This document shows, one piece after another, positions 43,836 to 54,963 of a stretch of DNA of 64,000 nucleotides. The DNA comes from Sweltsa coloradensis (Eukaryota > Arthropoda > Insecta > Plecoptera > Chloroperlidae). The stretch is taken from contig JAMZAV010003082.1 in NCBI GenBank assembly GCA_024449915.1, forward strand, positions 1 through 64,000, given 5' to 3'. Made by a program: the position numbers and the translations under genes. Below the pieces are notes generated by a model. It saw nothing but the letters and a program-made list of their open reading frames with translations. It did not search any database and was not told the DNA's origin. Positions within the stretch are counted from its first letter, which is position 1, and each line of letters starts with the position of its first letter.

Positions 43836-45294
43836 GCGTTTTTGGTATTTTGATGATAACTTTTTTAGATTAAACAACTTCTGTTTTGTTTTTTAGGCAC
43901 CACATTAGCTGGTTCAACTTGTCTATAATTTCAATAAAAAAAGTCAAGGACCTTCACGACGAATCATTCTGGACATGTTTTTTTATACGTCAACTTCGTT
44001 GCACTACATATCTCGGATATCTCTATGAAAGAGGAAGAAATGACACCGTAATGCAGAAGGCTGTAGACGAGAAGCACTCATACCAACCCGCGCATGATTC
44101 ACTGGATGATAGTCACATTCTAGGGAATCAAGCCAACGCAGTAGTCACTACCGAGAGACTGTGCCATCACCAGCTGCCGCTCTCCGGAGTGGACTGCCAC
44201 ACTGTCGACCCTGCCGCCATCGCAAGAAAGTCCACTCATAGAATCACAACAGAAGACCGTCCTCATCGTATTGTAACCCATCACACTTCAAGATGCTAAC
44301 AAACACAACTAGACATCCTCCAGAGCCGGCCAAGGATCTTCGAGCACTGATAAACTGACTAATAATCAAGTTTTACCTACGCGAAGTACGGATCAACTTA
44401 TAGCACAAACATGGATCCAACCATTTTAAGAAGAAAGTTAAGAAAAACAGTTTTATTGCAGACGAGGTGTGCGCACGTTACGAGAAACAATATGTTCCAC
44501 ACAAGGTCGTAAAATGCCGTGAAATTCTGATTACAAAGTGTTTTAACGGGCGAAAAACTGAATAAGTTTTATGTACAATATTTAGTTCAATGTAACTTGT
44601 GTGAAGAGAATAGATCATTGCACAACCTTGTGTGCACTGTGCAGCCTCTACGGACTAAGCTTGGTCAAGAGGGTATCGAGCAACCACTGGTTTTAGAATG
44701 ACCATGCACTGGTGTGCAACGGAACGTCTAGCTAGCCACCTATATGGTATTTTTACCCTTTTTGTGTTATTAAACTTTTCAAATAAACTGTTAACTCTCT
44801 ATTGTATACTCTATGGAGTCAAGTATATTAATCTAGTTTCTTTCAATGTCACAGTCACCAGACGTTAGGAGGAAGCAAGCAAAGACAGTCTACCACAACA
44901 TGTGGACGTACAGAATGGTATAAAAGGAAGCCGCCCTTGGTACTGAAAATGTCGAACGACTATGGTAGGGAGTTTCCTACAAGATCCACTATCTCTACAT
45001 AGAGGGGTAGTGTACTCCTCACACACAGCACAGGTTACTTTCCTGTGTAACTTAACACATAGAGCTGGTGTGTTTCCGCTCGTGCACAAGAGACAGGTTT
45101 TTTCCTTCTCTTACACGACACAAGCACAAACGAGTATGCTCAACAGGCTGGGCCAGTCTACGCCAAACCGTCGATTTTGCTGCAAGATTCGTTGTCAAAA
45201 TGCCAAGCAATAATTAAAGTTAGCTGTGTGACAAAGAGGAGTTTCAACCTGGATACACAACTGAGGCTTTTATAAAGCAAATATACCGCTCGAA
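43836..45294. other. No recognised gene
   Basis: A 137-codon plus frame at 43886-44299 ends in a His/Thr-rich region (DDSHILGNQANAVVTTERL); I know no family for it and it lacks a signal peptide or clear domain. Frames at 44865-45213 overlap each other and show nothing. Confidence 0.4.
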
Positions 45295-45500
45295 AAACTT
45301 AGCAGAAAAACCCCACACAGGCCCAATGCCTAGCCTAGGGCCTAGGCCACTCTACTCTTAGTTCACTATCCTATAGAGTACTCTCGATTGAAGCTAGGGA
45401 CTTCCTAGGATTGATTTCTCCTAGTATCAATTTAATCTAAGCCACTCTCGATTTAAAGCTAGGGCCTGGATTGAAATTATCCTAGATTCAATTTAAATCT
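45295..45500 (+). repeat. Two-copy ~70-bp tandem rich in cctag
   Basis: The blocks beginning cactctcgattgaagctagg (about 45381) and cactctcgatttaaagctag (about 45442) are diverged tandem copies, preceded by a gcctagcctagggcctaggc palindromic cluster. Confidence 0.55.
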
Positions 45501-46289
45501 TTGGCCTATTGAACAGACATCAATGAGAAAACTCCCCACTGCGCAGCCGTGGAGGCGTTTGAGGCAAATTTGCACAAAGCGGCAATTTTTGTAGGGGACT
45601 AAGGGAACTGAAATGGCAATTTTGTATATTAAAGAATATTTTTTCAAATGATCGATGAGTTGGGTAAATGTGAGGATTTTGTTTACTTTCGGTGGTTGGA
45701 TGAATATGACAGAGAGAAATAAAAAAAAGGCCTTCAAAAGAGTTGAACGTCTTTTCGGTGACTACAAGCTGTGGAAATGAAAAGCTAATACGCTGACAGA
45801 AACTGGGAGCAACGAGATGGAACAACAAGCACGCTGCTCCACAAGCCATTTTTCGTACGACATCGACACCTAACAAAGACCGACATCGTTACGTGCATTT
45901 GATCGAGGCCCTCCACATTTTGGGCTACAGCACACCTGTGGATCCCCGCACATCAGCAGAAGCAGAAGCCCGCAATTTACTTCAAAAGTGGTCGAGTTTT
46001 GAAACATCACCAGTGTCTGAGTATTTACAAACCAAGGGCTTGGATTACATCGCAGCATGGAAACAAATTAAGGATATTTATTCCTTCATGGTCGGATGAG
46101 ATCATAACTAAATTCCAGGAGAACTTTGACACCGCCTGTACAATGTTAGATACATTGTGGCAGCAGAAGTACCTTGTTTAGAAAATAGTATTGTTGTGAT
46201 AGTTGATGTTTTAGAGTTGGTTGTGTTTTGCTGAGTTATTAGTTTTGTCTTAATAAAAGAATAGAATAGATGATTATCACGAACCGTGG
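45501..46289. other. Unrecognised open frames
   Basis: A plus frame, 45893-46099, reads LIEALHILGYSTPVDPRTSA and LLQKWSSFETSPVSEYLQTK and looks protein-like. A second frame continues to 46181 (ITKFQENFDTACTMLDTLWQ), suggesting one frameshifted coding stretch of about 95 codons. I do not recognise it; aataaaa at 46252 could be a poly(A) signal. Confidence 0.35.
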
Positions 46290-46400
46290 GTTGATTGGAT
46301 ATTGCTTAACGTCTCATATTTATGCAACTTGGCTAATCGAGACAGAGGGAAGGGACGTAAGGGATGACGCGGGGGGACAAGGGGGGGACAGGCCTGTAAG
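46290..46400 (-). repeat. Family A fragment
   Basis: Plus sense gattggatattgcttaacgt, tgcaacttggctaatcgaga and acgcggggggacaaggg, then lost after ggacaggcctgt. Confidence 0.8.
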
Positions 46401-46587
46401 CACGAACCCAGCCCTGGAGGTAAGCTAGACTTCAGCCTAGACTATAGATCCGATTTTGCGAAGAAACAGTTCATAGATAGGCCTACTACTATACCTTTGG
46501 ACTTGGCCTACTGCACGTGCGACGACTCGAAGGGGTCACTTAATTTATTTGTCTGGTTATTAATTAATTTGTGTCAATCCAAGGCCA
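46401..46587. other. No gene seen
   Basis: Spacer with two aggcctac-type palindromes. Confidence 0.5.
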
Positions 46588-47610
46588 TTAATTCGATCCC
46601 TGGATCGCAGGCAATCAGTCGTACTTGATGGAGTCGCGTCGAGTCCGGAACAGGTGAGCTCTGGAGTACCAAAGGGGTCAATTTTGGGGCCCCTACTTTT
46701 CAACATCTTCATCAGTGACCTTCCATCTTGTCTTCAATCCTTATCGTGTTTGATGTACGCTGACGATGCCAAGATTTTCTGTCCAATCAAGAGTGTTGCC
46801 GACTGCCACAAGCTACAACGTGACTTCCTTGCCCTTATTGGATGGTGTTCAACGTGGAAAATGGACTTAAACTTAAAAAAGTGTCAAGTGATCTCGTTTA
46901 CTAATAAGAAAAATGTCATCGTTCATAATTATACCATGGGAGATGTAATTTTGGATAGGGTATCTAGCGTGCGTGATCTGGGAGTGGTAGTTCGCTCCAA
47001 TATGTGATTTAACAGGCATATAGAACAAATTCTTCCAAAGGCCTTTAAAATGCTAGGGTTCATCAAGCGGACGTGCGGACGTGATTTCTCTGACGTCACA
47101 ATTCGTAGGCTGTATTTGGGTCTTGTTAGGCCGATTGTTGATTATGCTAGTGTAATCTGGTCTCCTCACCACCTGACCAAGATTCATAACGTCGAACGCT
47201 TGCAGCACAGGTTAATCAAATGGTTCCGTTATAGAAATAATACCACTTATCATAGAATAGATTATATTAACCTGTGTAAATCCAACTATCTGCAAACGTT
47301 AGAGGATAGACGTGAAACATCCGACCTTGTCTTTCTCCAGAGAATAGTGAAGAGCGAGGTGGACTGCACCGATCTATTAGAACTAATATCATTAAACACG
47401 CCGTTAAGACGATCAAGACACACCGGACTTTTTAATGAACCGGCTGCAAGAATAGACGTTTATAAATATTCGTTTCTACCTAGAACGGTAAGACACTACA
47501 ATGGAATGGAAAAGCATAGTGAGTTCAATATTGATTTATTTAGTGACAGTACACCACTTCTCAAGAAAAAGTGCATTCTACTCAGTCAGTCCGTACACAA
47601 CATCACCTAA
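46588..47610 (+). pseudogene. CR1/L2-like reverse transcriptase, 5'-truncated
   Basis: One frame from 46588 to 47610, interrupted only by a TGA at 47005. It starts at RQSVVLDG, then SSGVPKGSILGPLLFNIFIS, LMYADDAKIF (motif C with the YADD catalytic pair), WCSTWKMDLNLKKCQ, SSVRDLGVVV, then after the stop HIEQILPKAFKMLGFIKR, VRPIVDYASVIWSPHH and the tail SFLPRTVRHYN. Motif A and the endonuclease are missing. Near-intactness with one stop suggests a moderately recent copy. It reads on the plus strand into an A/T-rich 3' region. No target duplication was located. Confidence 0.88.
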
Positions 47611-48485
47611 GTTAATCACAAATTCAATGTTCTGTTATTATACCTTACCTTCTTCGCAAAAATCTTGATTGTAATTTCCCATATAGTATAATTTAATTAA
47701 TTCAGTTTCTCACCTCTACAATAACAGTTCTTTTCAATTCCATTTAGTTGTCTTGCACTTTTCATTGTCAGTATAATAATTCTAGTTGATTGGTTTTCAA
47801 ATCTCATACAAATTATGTTTACTCTGTTCAATAATTATATTTTTATGTATCTCTTTTGCATATTCCACAGAAAAACCATTAGTAATAGGATTAGTATTAG
47901 AACTCTAGAAATAGTCAGTCATGTCATACCATGCACTTTTTTCCTATGTCTATATATTTAGTTACATTAGTATTGCATCCAACGTTTTCTGAAATTATTG
48001 TATTCTGTTGTTGGATAACGCATAAAGAGACGTTCATTGAGAACAGGGAGACGACAACCGTTGACGGAGGAGGATCAGGACCGTGCAACAACAATCGCAA
48101 CGTGAACCACGAATGTCCTGGAAGAGTTCTTAGTGAGGATTACCGGATGAAGAACCAGAACAAGGATTAGCCATTAGAAGAGGTGAAGAGAGAAGACATT
48201 GCCGGGGTCCGACATCAGGGTGTCGGAGGGGGCCAGTCTAAACCACATACCAGGAACCAGTAGCATTCGGAAAAAGATGCCAAATACGAAGCGTTAAAGA
48301 AAAAATACAAGCAATTAAAAAAATATATTACGAATGCCAATACAGAAGAGCGTTCACCTTTCAATATAATTTTAATCTTAAAATGAGCGTATACAAGTTT
48401 GTCGAGAGGTTTTTCTTGGGACTCTTGGTATATCAGCAAAGCCTGTTTATAATGTACATAACACTAAAGATAATGACACAAACAC
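47611..48485. other. No gene seen
   Basis: AT-rich 3' flank of the RT copy. A basic frame (48215-48439, minus) and an acidic plus frame (47931-48170) show no motif. Part of 48030-48235 may be 3' UTR of another retroelement. Confidence 0.4.
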
Positions 48486-48672
48486 CTTAAAACTTCATGC
48501 TAGAGGCAGTGGGACGTAAAGCCGTTGGTCCCCTTGGTAATTTTCGGTAGGAGTAGGCTATGTGCCGGTACCGGGTTTCCCCTCCTCCCTTGTCTATTAA
48601 ATTTGCACTAGTGGGCTACATTGCCTGTTGCAAATAAATAATAAATAATAATAAAATAATAAATAATAAGTA
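48486..48672 (+). repeat. Retroelement 3' end with (AAT)n tail
   Basis: aggcagtgggacgtaaagcc, gttggtcccc and ggttt-cccctcctccc run into an aaataataaataat tail. This ggcagtggg-cgtaaagcc style is common at RTE-like 3' ends in invertebrates, by recollection. Confidence 0.45.
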
Positions 48673-49439
48673 AACAAGTCGTATCAGATGACAAGAAGGA
48701 CTTAATATGTGAGCACATAAAGGCCTGCATGCATAGCTTGTACTTAAAAGTTAAGTATTGTAGGAGTCGATTTGAGCGAGACTCAGCCGTTTTAAGAGGT
48801 AGAATTTATTGGAGTAGAGTGATATTTGTATAAGTGTAACGAGGTTCATCGTGACGATACAACATATTCATTGTCACAGATATTGCCTAAAGCAAGGATT
48901 TTACTGTTATTATGGATAAAGCTTCTGTAACACGTAGCATTGCATGTCCCACATATTTGTTTCAAGACGAGAGATAAAGATAGAATGAAATTAGGGACCA
49001 GCTATAACACGGCGCATGTCACGTCATAAACAACATCTGCAGGTAAATAGTAGATTGTAGTACGCGAGGATATATTGGCCCCCCGAGTTCAATCGACAAT
49101 GACTAGCAGAGGTTGATAGATTTAAGTTATTGCAATTTCCCCTTGTTTTTTTATGTTTCATTGGGTAAAAACCCGGTGGTTTGACTGGGCTGGGGAAAGT
49201 CGTAACAATCCTGCTTCTGTAAAAAAAAAAGATTTGGATGTCATCACTCGGGATGTGACGGAGCACAACACTGAGTTAACGAGCACTTCCTGGACAAGCA
49301 GGCCAGATTAATGAGGAAACAAACGATGTAAAGTACGTTAGTACCCTACTGACAGACAATACCACATACGTGCACAAATTATAACGTCAATAACCCACTT
49401 AGTAACACTAACTTACATTATTAGTAAAATAATGCTTCA
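48673..49439. other. No gene seen; family B scraps
   Basis: 48836-48895 (gaggttcatcgtgacgatac, tgtcacagatattgcct) matches the far end of family B, and 49257-49330 (agcacttcctggacaagcag) matches its start. No protein. Confidence 0.5.
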
Positions 49440-49520
49440 AACAATGATTGACTGGATATTGTTTAATGTCTCATATTTATGCAACTTGGCTAATCGAGAC
49501 GACGGGTGGAACGGTAGAGA
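49440..49520 (-). repeat. Family A fragment
   Basis: Plus sense tgattgactggatattgttt, catatttatgcaacttggct and aatcgagacga; only the tail-proximal ~75 bp. Runs straight into family B. Confidence 0.75.
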
Positions 49521-49524
49521 TGAG

Positions 49525-50215
49525 TAATATGCAACACATACACAGGGAATTTGGTATAACAAAAACCCAAGCACAGAAACCGGACACCTCCTTTGTGTGA
49601 CTAGGCTCTCATCCCACACTGAACAGAACCTGACACTTTCCGAACATCAATCCCTCAAGCTGTACAGACAGAACAGACTGAGACCAACACTAACATAACA
49701 AATGTTTTCCTGACAAGCAGGACAGAATAAATAGCGAACAAACCTCCCAGCCTGGACAGAACAGACAATCTCCCGAAGTTCACAAATATTAAAGAGAACG
49801 ATGCGAGAACATAACAGCAAAGACTTGGTCAAACAACACATTCAGCAGTGACAGAAGCTAACTCCGTGTAGTGTGGGGGCTCGACACGAACAGACCGACG
49901 AGCGGAGACAAAACACGTCCGCCTGTAACAAGAACGACAGACCGACTGCGAGGCGAGGCTGCAGCTGCGCTGTGTTCGTGAGCAAAGGTGGTAGTCAAAA
50001 GGTGCGGGGCGGCGAGGTCATATCGATGCTATACGTAAAGTGCATTGAAACTCTTCAAAATTGTGTTGATGACAATAGCACATGAACTCTGAGAGGTGTA
50101 AATATTGGTTGTAATTGATATTTCTATATGTGCAGTGAGGTTTATCGTGACGATACTGGAGTGTCACAGATATTGCCTTATCGATGAATTTTATGTTATC
50201 ATAGACTGTAAAACA
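49525..50215 (+). repeat. Repeat family B, copy 3 (longest)
   Basis: The most complete copy: aaaccggacacctcctttgt, ctttccgaacatcaatccct, cagcctggacagaacagaca, ggcgaggctgcagctgcgct, aggtgcggggcggcgaggtc, gtcatatcgatgc, gttgatgacaatagcacatg and gaggtttatcgtgacgatac. Its frames have no motif and differ among copies, so it seems non-coding. Confidence 0.7.
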
Positions 50216-50251
50216 GTGCACCGAGAATTGCCATTCCCTTTAACTTCACAA

Positions 50252-50396
50252 AGCTGCCCCGAAGGCCAAGAAGGTTGTCATAGGGGACAATTTGGGTATG
50301 TGCCTTCCCCCAAACTCCACACACATATAACAGCCACTAGGCGTGGCTTTCTTCAGGCCAATGAAAGAAGCTTGGAGGAAAGTATGAAGTTATTTA
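50252..50396 (+). pseudogene. Pogo/Tigger-type DDE transposase fragment
   Basis: AKKVVIGDNLG (catalytic D before N in the GDNL strand) is followed directly by CLPPNSTHI, a TAA, then QPLGVAFFRPMKEAWRKV, the LPPN-x-THL-x-QPLDV-x-FF-x-P-x-K-x-x-W block of DDE_1 transposases. About 20 residues between the two blocks are deleted. A stop and the deletion make it a pseudogene. The family C stem-loop follows. Confidence 0.75.
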
Positions 50397-50448
50397 GTTA
50401 GTTCGTGTTGTTTTAGGGCACTCAACAGTGGAGTTATCAGTGCCCATA
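50396..50448 (+). repeat. Family C stem-loop repeat, copy 4
   Basis: ttagttagttcgtgttgttt, then GGGCACTCAACAGTGGAGTT-ATC-AGTGCCC with the stem at 50416-50445. The best preserved hairpin of the family. Confidence 0.7.
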
Positions 50449-51711
50449 ATTTTTTTTTACAAGAGTGGACAGGGGCTCATCCAGACGTCAGCGACGCTCT
50501 GGAACCAGACGCAAGTAGTCCTATATAAGGTTTGTCCAGACTATTCTACCAAAAGGTTCTGCGTGTTGAGATCAAACGGTTTTGCGTGTACTCCCTCTAG
50601 TCCGGAAGCCAGCTATGCAAAACGGTTTGCACTGCTGCACCCCTTTTTAGGCAGAAATTGCGTTATGCCATTAGATAGAGCCAATAAATCTGCATCCCAA
50701 GTCACCGTGCCTTTTTTGCCTGAGTGGTGCAAACACTGAATAATTCAATTTAAAATTGTAATTTTTAAAATTCTAATTGCACGTTTAAGATTGGAAATAA
50801 TGCTCTATCGTCGTTATTTTGTAAGATATTGTAACGTGTGATACGTCAAATTAATCACAATAGAACACACTTTTAGAATATATCATTCCGAATGTGATAT
50901 ACTTTAACTTTGAATGTGAAATAAATAAATCAATTAGGAGTATCGGTCATATAGAGTAAAGTCGATTTTATTAGTTTTTTTTAGGTTGTTAGCAATGAAA
51001 TTAACAAATTTTACATTCTCACTTGATATACATATGTTTATGGACTAAAGATATTGCCTCTTGAGATTTTCCGAATTTCGAATAATAAAGCCGCAATCGG
51101 CATTCATGGTAATCAACGTACCCTTTTTACAGGAACCTGAAATGTTTAATTTTATAAATGCAGCATCAAAGATATATATAATATTATCAAAGTCTGACAT
51201 TATTTGAAGCTCGTACTTAGCCGAATGTCATGAATGATCTAGTTTTTTATTCAGTGTATTTTTTTTATTATAAATAATTCATATTTTAATATCTTGAACT
51301 TGCCTTTTCTTCCGATTTCTCATCTTTATGGAGCTATATCTTCAAAAGTAATAAACAAATTGCGGTCAGATTTGGACTCTAGTATTAGCAAATTTAAGCA
51401 TAATTACTAATAAAAACGTGACTTCTGATATATGTATTACTTTTTCTTTCTTAAGCTTTTGTTTGCGGAGCTGCACATTTGGTCTGCAGTTTTTTTCCGG
51501 ACGTCAGAATTTCAAAGTGGGCCGCGAAAAGGCGAGACTCGCTCTTCAGCTCGGGTTTTAGAGTCGGGGGGGGGGGTCCAGCTAAACAGCCCTTGACACA
51601 ACATCTGGAGGCAATAAATGTCGAGCAGAACGAATGAGTGAATGCTTCCTCTAATAGCCTCTGACCATTATACGTCTTGTTCTGTTAGTTTAAAGTCACA
51701 CTGTCACAGTC
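50449..51711. other. No recognised gene
   Basis: A plus frame (50428-50739) with SGQGLIQTSATLWNQTQVVL is not recognised. A G run lies near 51569. AT-rich otherwise. Confidence 0.4.
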
Positions 51712-51999
51712 AAAATAATTCAAGTGGTAGCTCTGCAATAAAATGTGTTGCATACTCTGTGAGGATTTTGTGATTATGTTTGTGGTTAATTAAACGCTAT
51801 CCGTGAAACGAATTTGCTTACAGGGCACGTAAATATAGGATAAGTTATTTGTATGATCCACCTACAAATGGAACGGAAGGTTTACATGTTTTGTTTTTTA
51901 AATCTCATGTTGTACATATTTTTTAGATTTAAAATGGGACTGACCAGGTAAAAAAATAATTCAAGTGGTAGCTCTGCAATAAAATGTGTTGCATACTCT
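51712..51999 (+). repeat. Exact 47-bp direct repeat, 241 bp apart
   Basis: aaaataattcaagtggtagc...gcatactct occurs identically at 51712-51758 and 51953-51999. The second copy runs into a tRNA-like T-arm. Confidence 0.85.
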
Positions 52000-52073
52000 T
52001 CTTTGGTCAATTAATCTTTTGGTAAACCAAAGTTACTGGGTTCGAGGTTCGAATCCTCGCTAGGGAACGATGT
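51960..52073 (+). pseudogene. tRNA-like sequence with perfect T-arm
   Basis: ttcaagtggtagctct resembles an A box/D-arm; ctttggt (52000) pairs with accaaag (52032) as an anticodon-stem-like helix with an oversized loop; CGAGG-TTCGAAT-CCTCG (52047-52063) is a perfect T-arm with B box. The acceptor 3' half ctaggga has no 5' partner, so it is not a functional tRNA. Confidence 0.5.
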
Positions 52074-52539
52074 TATGTGTTTTTTTTAATCTTTATAATG
52101 CATAATCACACAGCACATCGTCTTAATTTGACATCATTGCCAAAGTACGATGCGCACCTACCACTTACAAACCTGCTGGGCCAAGTGGGGGTGGGGTTTG
52201 TTTCTTATATTAAATCACACAATTTTATTTGTAATGGCATAAAAAAATAACGTTGATACGTATTTAAATAGTAGGCCTACAAAGATAATTTATTTTACTT
52301 TGTGTAAGCTCATGTATTAGTTTATTATTATTGTTGAATCACACATGATCTATTTTTTACATGAAATAGTAACCAACTTAAAAGCAGACTCAGAAAGTCA
52401 CAAGTCGTTAGTCGAGCAAACACTCCGTAATTGCTCTAAATTGTAGAAAATGCTATATTGTAGAGATAGAGGTATATTTGCATTTAATTTGGTTTGACTG
52501 CATTAAGAGCAATTTAAATTTTGCTATTTAATGGTGTAA
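52074..52539. other. No gene seen
   Basis: AT-rich spacer containing one taggcctac palindrome (52271). Confidence 0.5.
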
Positions 52540-52985
52540 ACAGATTTTAGCGCTATAGCTGAATTTAAATCGTTTTTTTCATTCATTTCGATATTGTTGG
52601 ATGAGCAAAGAGAAGACTTCAAATCACTGCCCCCCCCCCCCCCAAAAAAAAAAATAGCTCTGGTGTTTTTTTTCCTTCTTTTTCGCGCTCTACAGGGCAA
52701 AAGGCTTATACGATCTTGATGAAAATTGGAGGGGACCTTCGAAATCTCTGCCTGCCGAAACCTGCCACGTTTTTTAGTACGGCACAATCGAAGATATATT
52801 TCTCATGACTATCGTACTTTTACGATTTGTTCCGATAATAGTGAAATATTTTCATGACATTTGGGTCAATTCTGACGAAACAGGTGGGTTTACATTCTAC
52901 AACGTTCATATTTTACATGGACATTAAGGTTATGGTGATGTAGTACCTTTTGACAGAAAAAGTTGAAAAAGTTGGCCAGAATACA
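52540..52985 (-). repeat. Interspersed repeat family D, copy 3
   Basis: Reverse orientation: ggatgagcaaagagaagact, a C/A homopolymer tract (52630-52655), gatcttgatgaaaattggag, tctcatgactatcgtacttt, then acattaaggttatggtgatg (matching 12108 and 12285 in reverse). Confidence 0.65.
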
Positions 52986-53195
52986 TAGTACTGTATACAA
53001 CAATAATAAAATACATAACAAACAGGAAAAACAGACATACATATCAAATTCTTAAAAACACATCTTGCCTGCTCTCTTAAACCTTCTGAGAGGAAGTTCC
53101 TTTTTTACTTCATAAGGTAGTGAATTCCAGAGCGCTGACTCTCTGTAGTAAATGGGTTTCTGGAATGCACTTGTTCGAGCAAATGGCGGCCTTAA
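52986..53195 (-). pseudogene. CR1/L2-like reverse transcriptase C-terminus
   Basis: Minus strand, stop at 53052: PPFARTSAFQKPIYYRESAL, WNSLPYEVKKELPLRRFKR, GKMCF. This is the same type of C-terminal tail as at 2702-2863 but a different subfamily. The 3' UTR continues to about 52986. Everything upstream of the tail is missing. Confidence 0.68.
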
Positions 53196-53770
53196 AGGGA
53201 CTATTAACTCAAAAAATTATTTTTTACCACATGAGCTTGCAATACTACACTAAAATGATTGTTGTTTTGTTTTCTCCTCTAGCTCCTTTAATTCTTTAGC
53301 CAAATTGCATAAATATGAGACGTAAAGCAATATCCAATCAATCAATCAATCCTTTAATTCTTATTGAGTGGCCACGGGTAAATCCATCATCGGAATGACA
53401 TCTGTGCTGGCCTGTTGACCCTTATTTGCATTAGTAGATTGAGTTTCGATGCATCGGAGCACAACATACAGCATCTCACCATGCTGTTGCTGCGTGACTT
53501 TAATACAAGTTAATGTACGCTGTATTTGCTTCTGGAAATTTGAGTCTGAAATAAATGCAAACCCGTACACATTTTAGTACATAGCCATTCATTGTCATCT
53601 TTTTAAAATATGTGGTTATGTTGCAAATGTGGGGGGAATAATCATACGTTCAATTGTTACATTTAAATTGCAACATTAAATCCAAGTTGCAAGTTTTAAC
53701 TGTATGTGCTCTGTTTCACTGGGGGTGGAAGGTCCATCACTCACAAAATGTTTCTTGTCCTAACAAACCA
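53196..53770. other. Family A tail fragment; no gene
   Basis: 53297-53352 is a family A tail in plus orientation (gccaaattgcataaatatga, gacgtaaagcaatatccaat, caatcaatcaat). The rest has an unrecognised minus frame (53361-53570). Confidence 0.55.
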
Positions 53771-54206
53771 AGACCCTTGTCCGGTATAGTCTCAACACGG
53801 GCGGTGGCTTCTAGTGGCAACACACTCGACGGGTCATCCGAGGAGGGGATCTTGTCAGTCTTTTGCTTCTTCAGCACCCTGCTGCTAAAACACGTACACA
53901 TTAGGATTATTTAACGTAGGAAGAGACACTTCGATCCGTTCACCATTGACAAATCAAGATGTGCCAAGTGTTGCTACGTTGGACTTGGTCACAACAATTA
54001 TTCAAAGATTTTCTCGGTGAAAAAATTCTCAAACATTGGACTACATTTTACACATTGGGCTTTGATGGAGGTGTCAAAACAACACAAACCTTTTTGGCGG
54101 AGATGATACTCGGAGAGTCCTTGTCTGGTATAGTCTCAACACGGGCGTTGGCCTCCTGTGGCATGACTGTCGACGGGACGTCCGTGTTGCGAATCTTGTC
54201 ATTCTT
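53771..54206 (+). repeat. Diverged ~100-bp direct duplication
   Basis: 53772-53870 (ccttgtccggtatagtctca, acacgggcggtggc) recurs at 54117-54206 (ccttgtctggtatagtctca, acacgggcgttggc), about 75-80% alike by eye and 345 bp apart. The frames on either strand carry no known motif. Confidence 0.6.
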
Positions 54207-54312
54207 TGGGCCTTCAAATTCCAACTCGACACCTTCTCGCGGTTTGGCCCGTGAATAGGGGACTTTCACTCCCTGAAACTAATGGCGAGCTCTGGGTCGT
54301 CGTCGGGGAACC
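54207..54312 (+). repeat. Family A 5' fragment
   Basis: gccttcaaattccaactcga, ccttctcgcggtttggcccg, ctccctgaaactaatggcga and tcgtcgtcggggaacccc match the full copy (13625-13744) in reverse. Truncated at 54312, so the tail half is absent. Confidence 0.82.
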
Positions 54313-54800
54313 CCAGTAGGGTAAATAGGCCGTAGCTAGAGCACCATAAAGAGGATCCTCGAGGATCCAATATGGCGTCGATGACGTATTTCCGGTCACG
54401 TGACAGCCGCCATCTTGTTTCCGGCCGCCATTTTGTTTCCGGTCGCCATCTTGTTTCCGGCCGCCATTTTGGTTCCGGTCACGTGTTTCCGTCCGCCATT
54501 TTGTCCGCCATTTTGAATTTCCAGTCGCCATTTTGTTTCCGGCCGCCATTTTAGCTTGGCCGCCATCTTGGCCGACATTTTAGCTCTGCCGCCATCTTGG
54601 CCGCCATTTTTGTTCAGCCGCCATTTTAGGTCGACCGCCATTTTCGCTCAACAGCCATTTTAGGTCGACCACCATCTTGGCCGCCATTTTCGTTCGAGCG
54701 CCATTTTAGTTTTACCGCCATCTTGATCGCCATTTTAGCTCTACCGCCATTTTAGCTCTACCGCCATTTTAGTTTCGCCGTCATCTTTGCCGTGTCCTCG
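54313..54800 (+). repeat. GCCATTTT/GCCATCTT minisatellite
   Basis: From about 54407 some two dozen near-repeats of (g)ccgccatttt(g/a) or gccgccatcttg occur every 15-20 bp, linked by ttccgg, tagctc or ggtcga spacers. Reverse strand: AAGATGGCGGC/AAAATGGCGG, the core of YY1-type sites. Two gtcacgtg boxes lie at about 54395 and 54477. The lysine/glycine repeat frames on the minus strand are repeat translations. A gaggatcctcgaggatcc palindrome precedes it at 54351. Confidence 0.88.
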
Positions 54801-54963
54801 TCACCATTTTCGAATTTTCAAATATCGCGCCACTTCTTGGCGTTCCGCGCGCTCCACGCGCTCTAGTAACCATTTTTGGTACTTTGAATTTCACTGATAT
54901 ATTATTTTTTAATTCGTATTTATTTTCTGATTTAATATTGCAAGGAAAAAAAGTCGACAGTTT

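Noticed and set aside
54214..54641. Frames encoding Lys/Met/Ala/Gly-rich repeats
   Set aside because: Purely the reverse reading of the GCCATTTT minisatellite.
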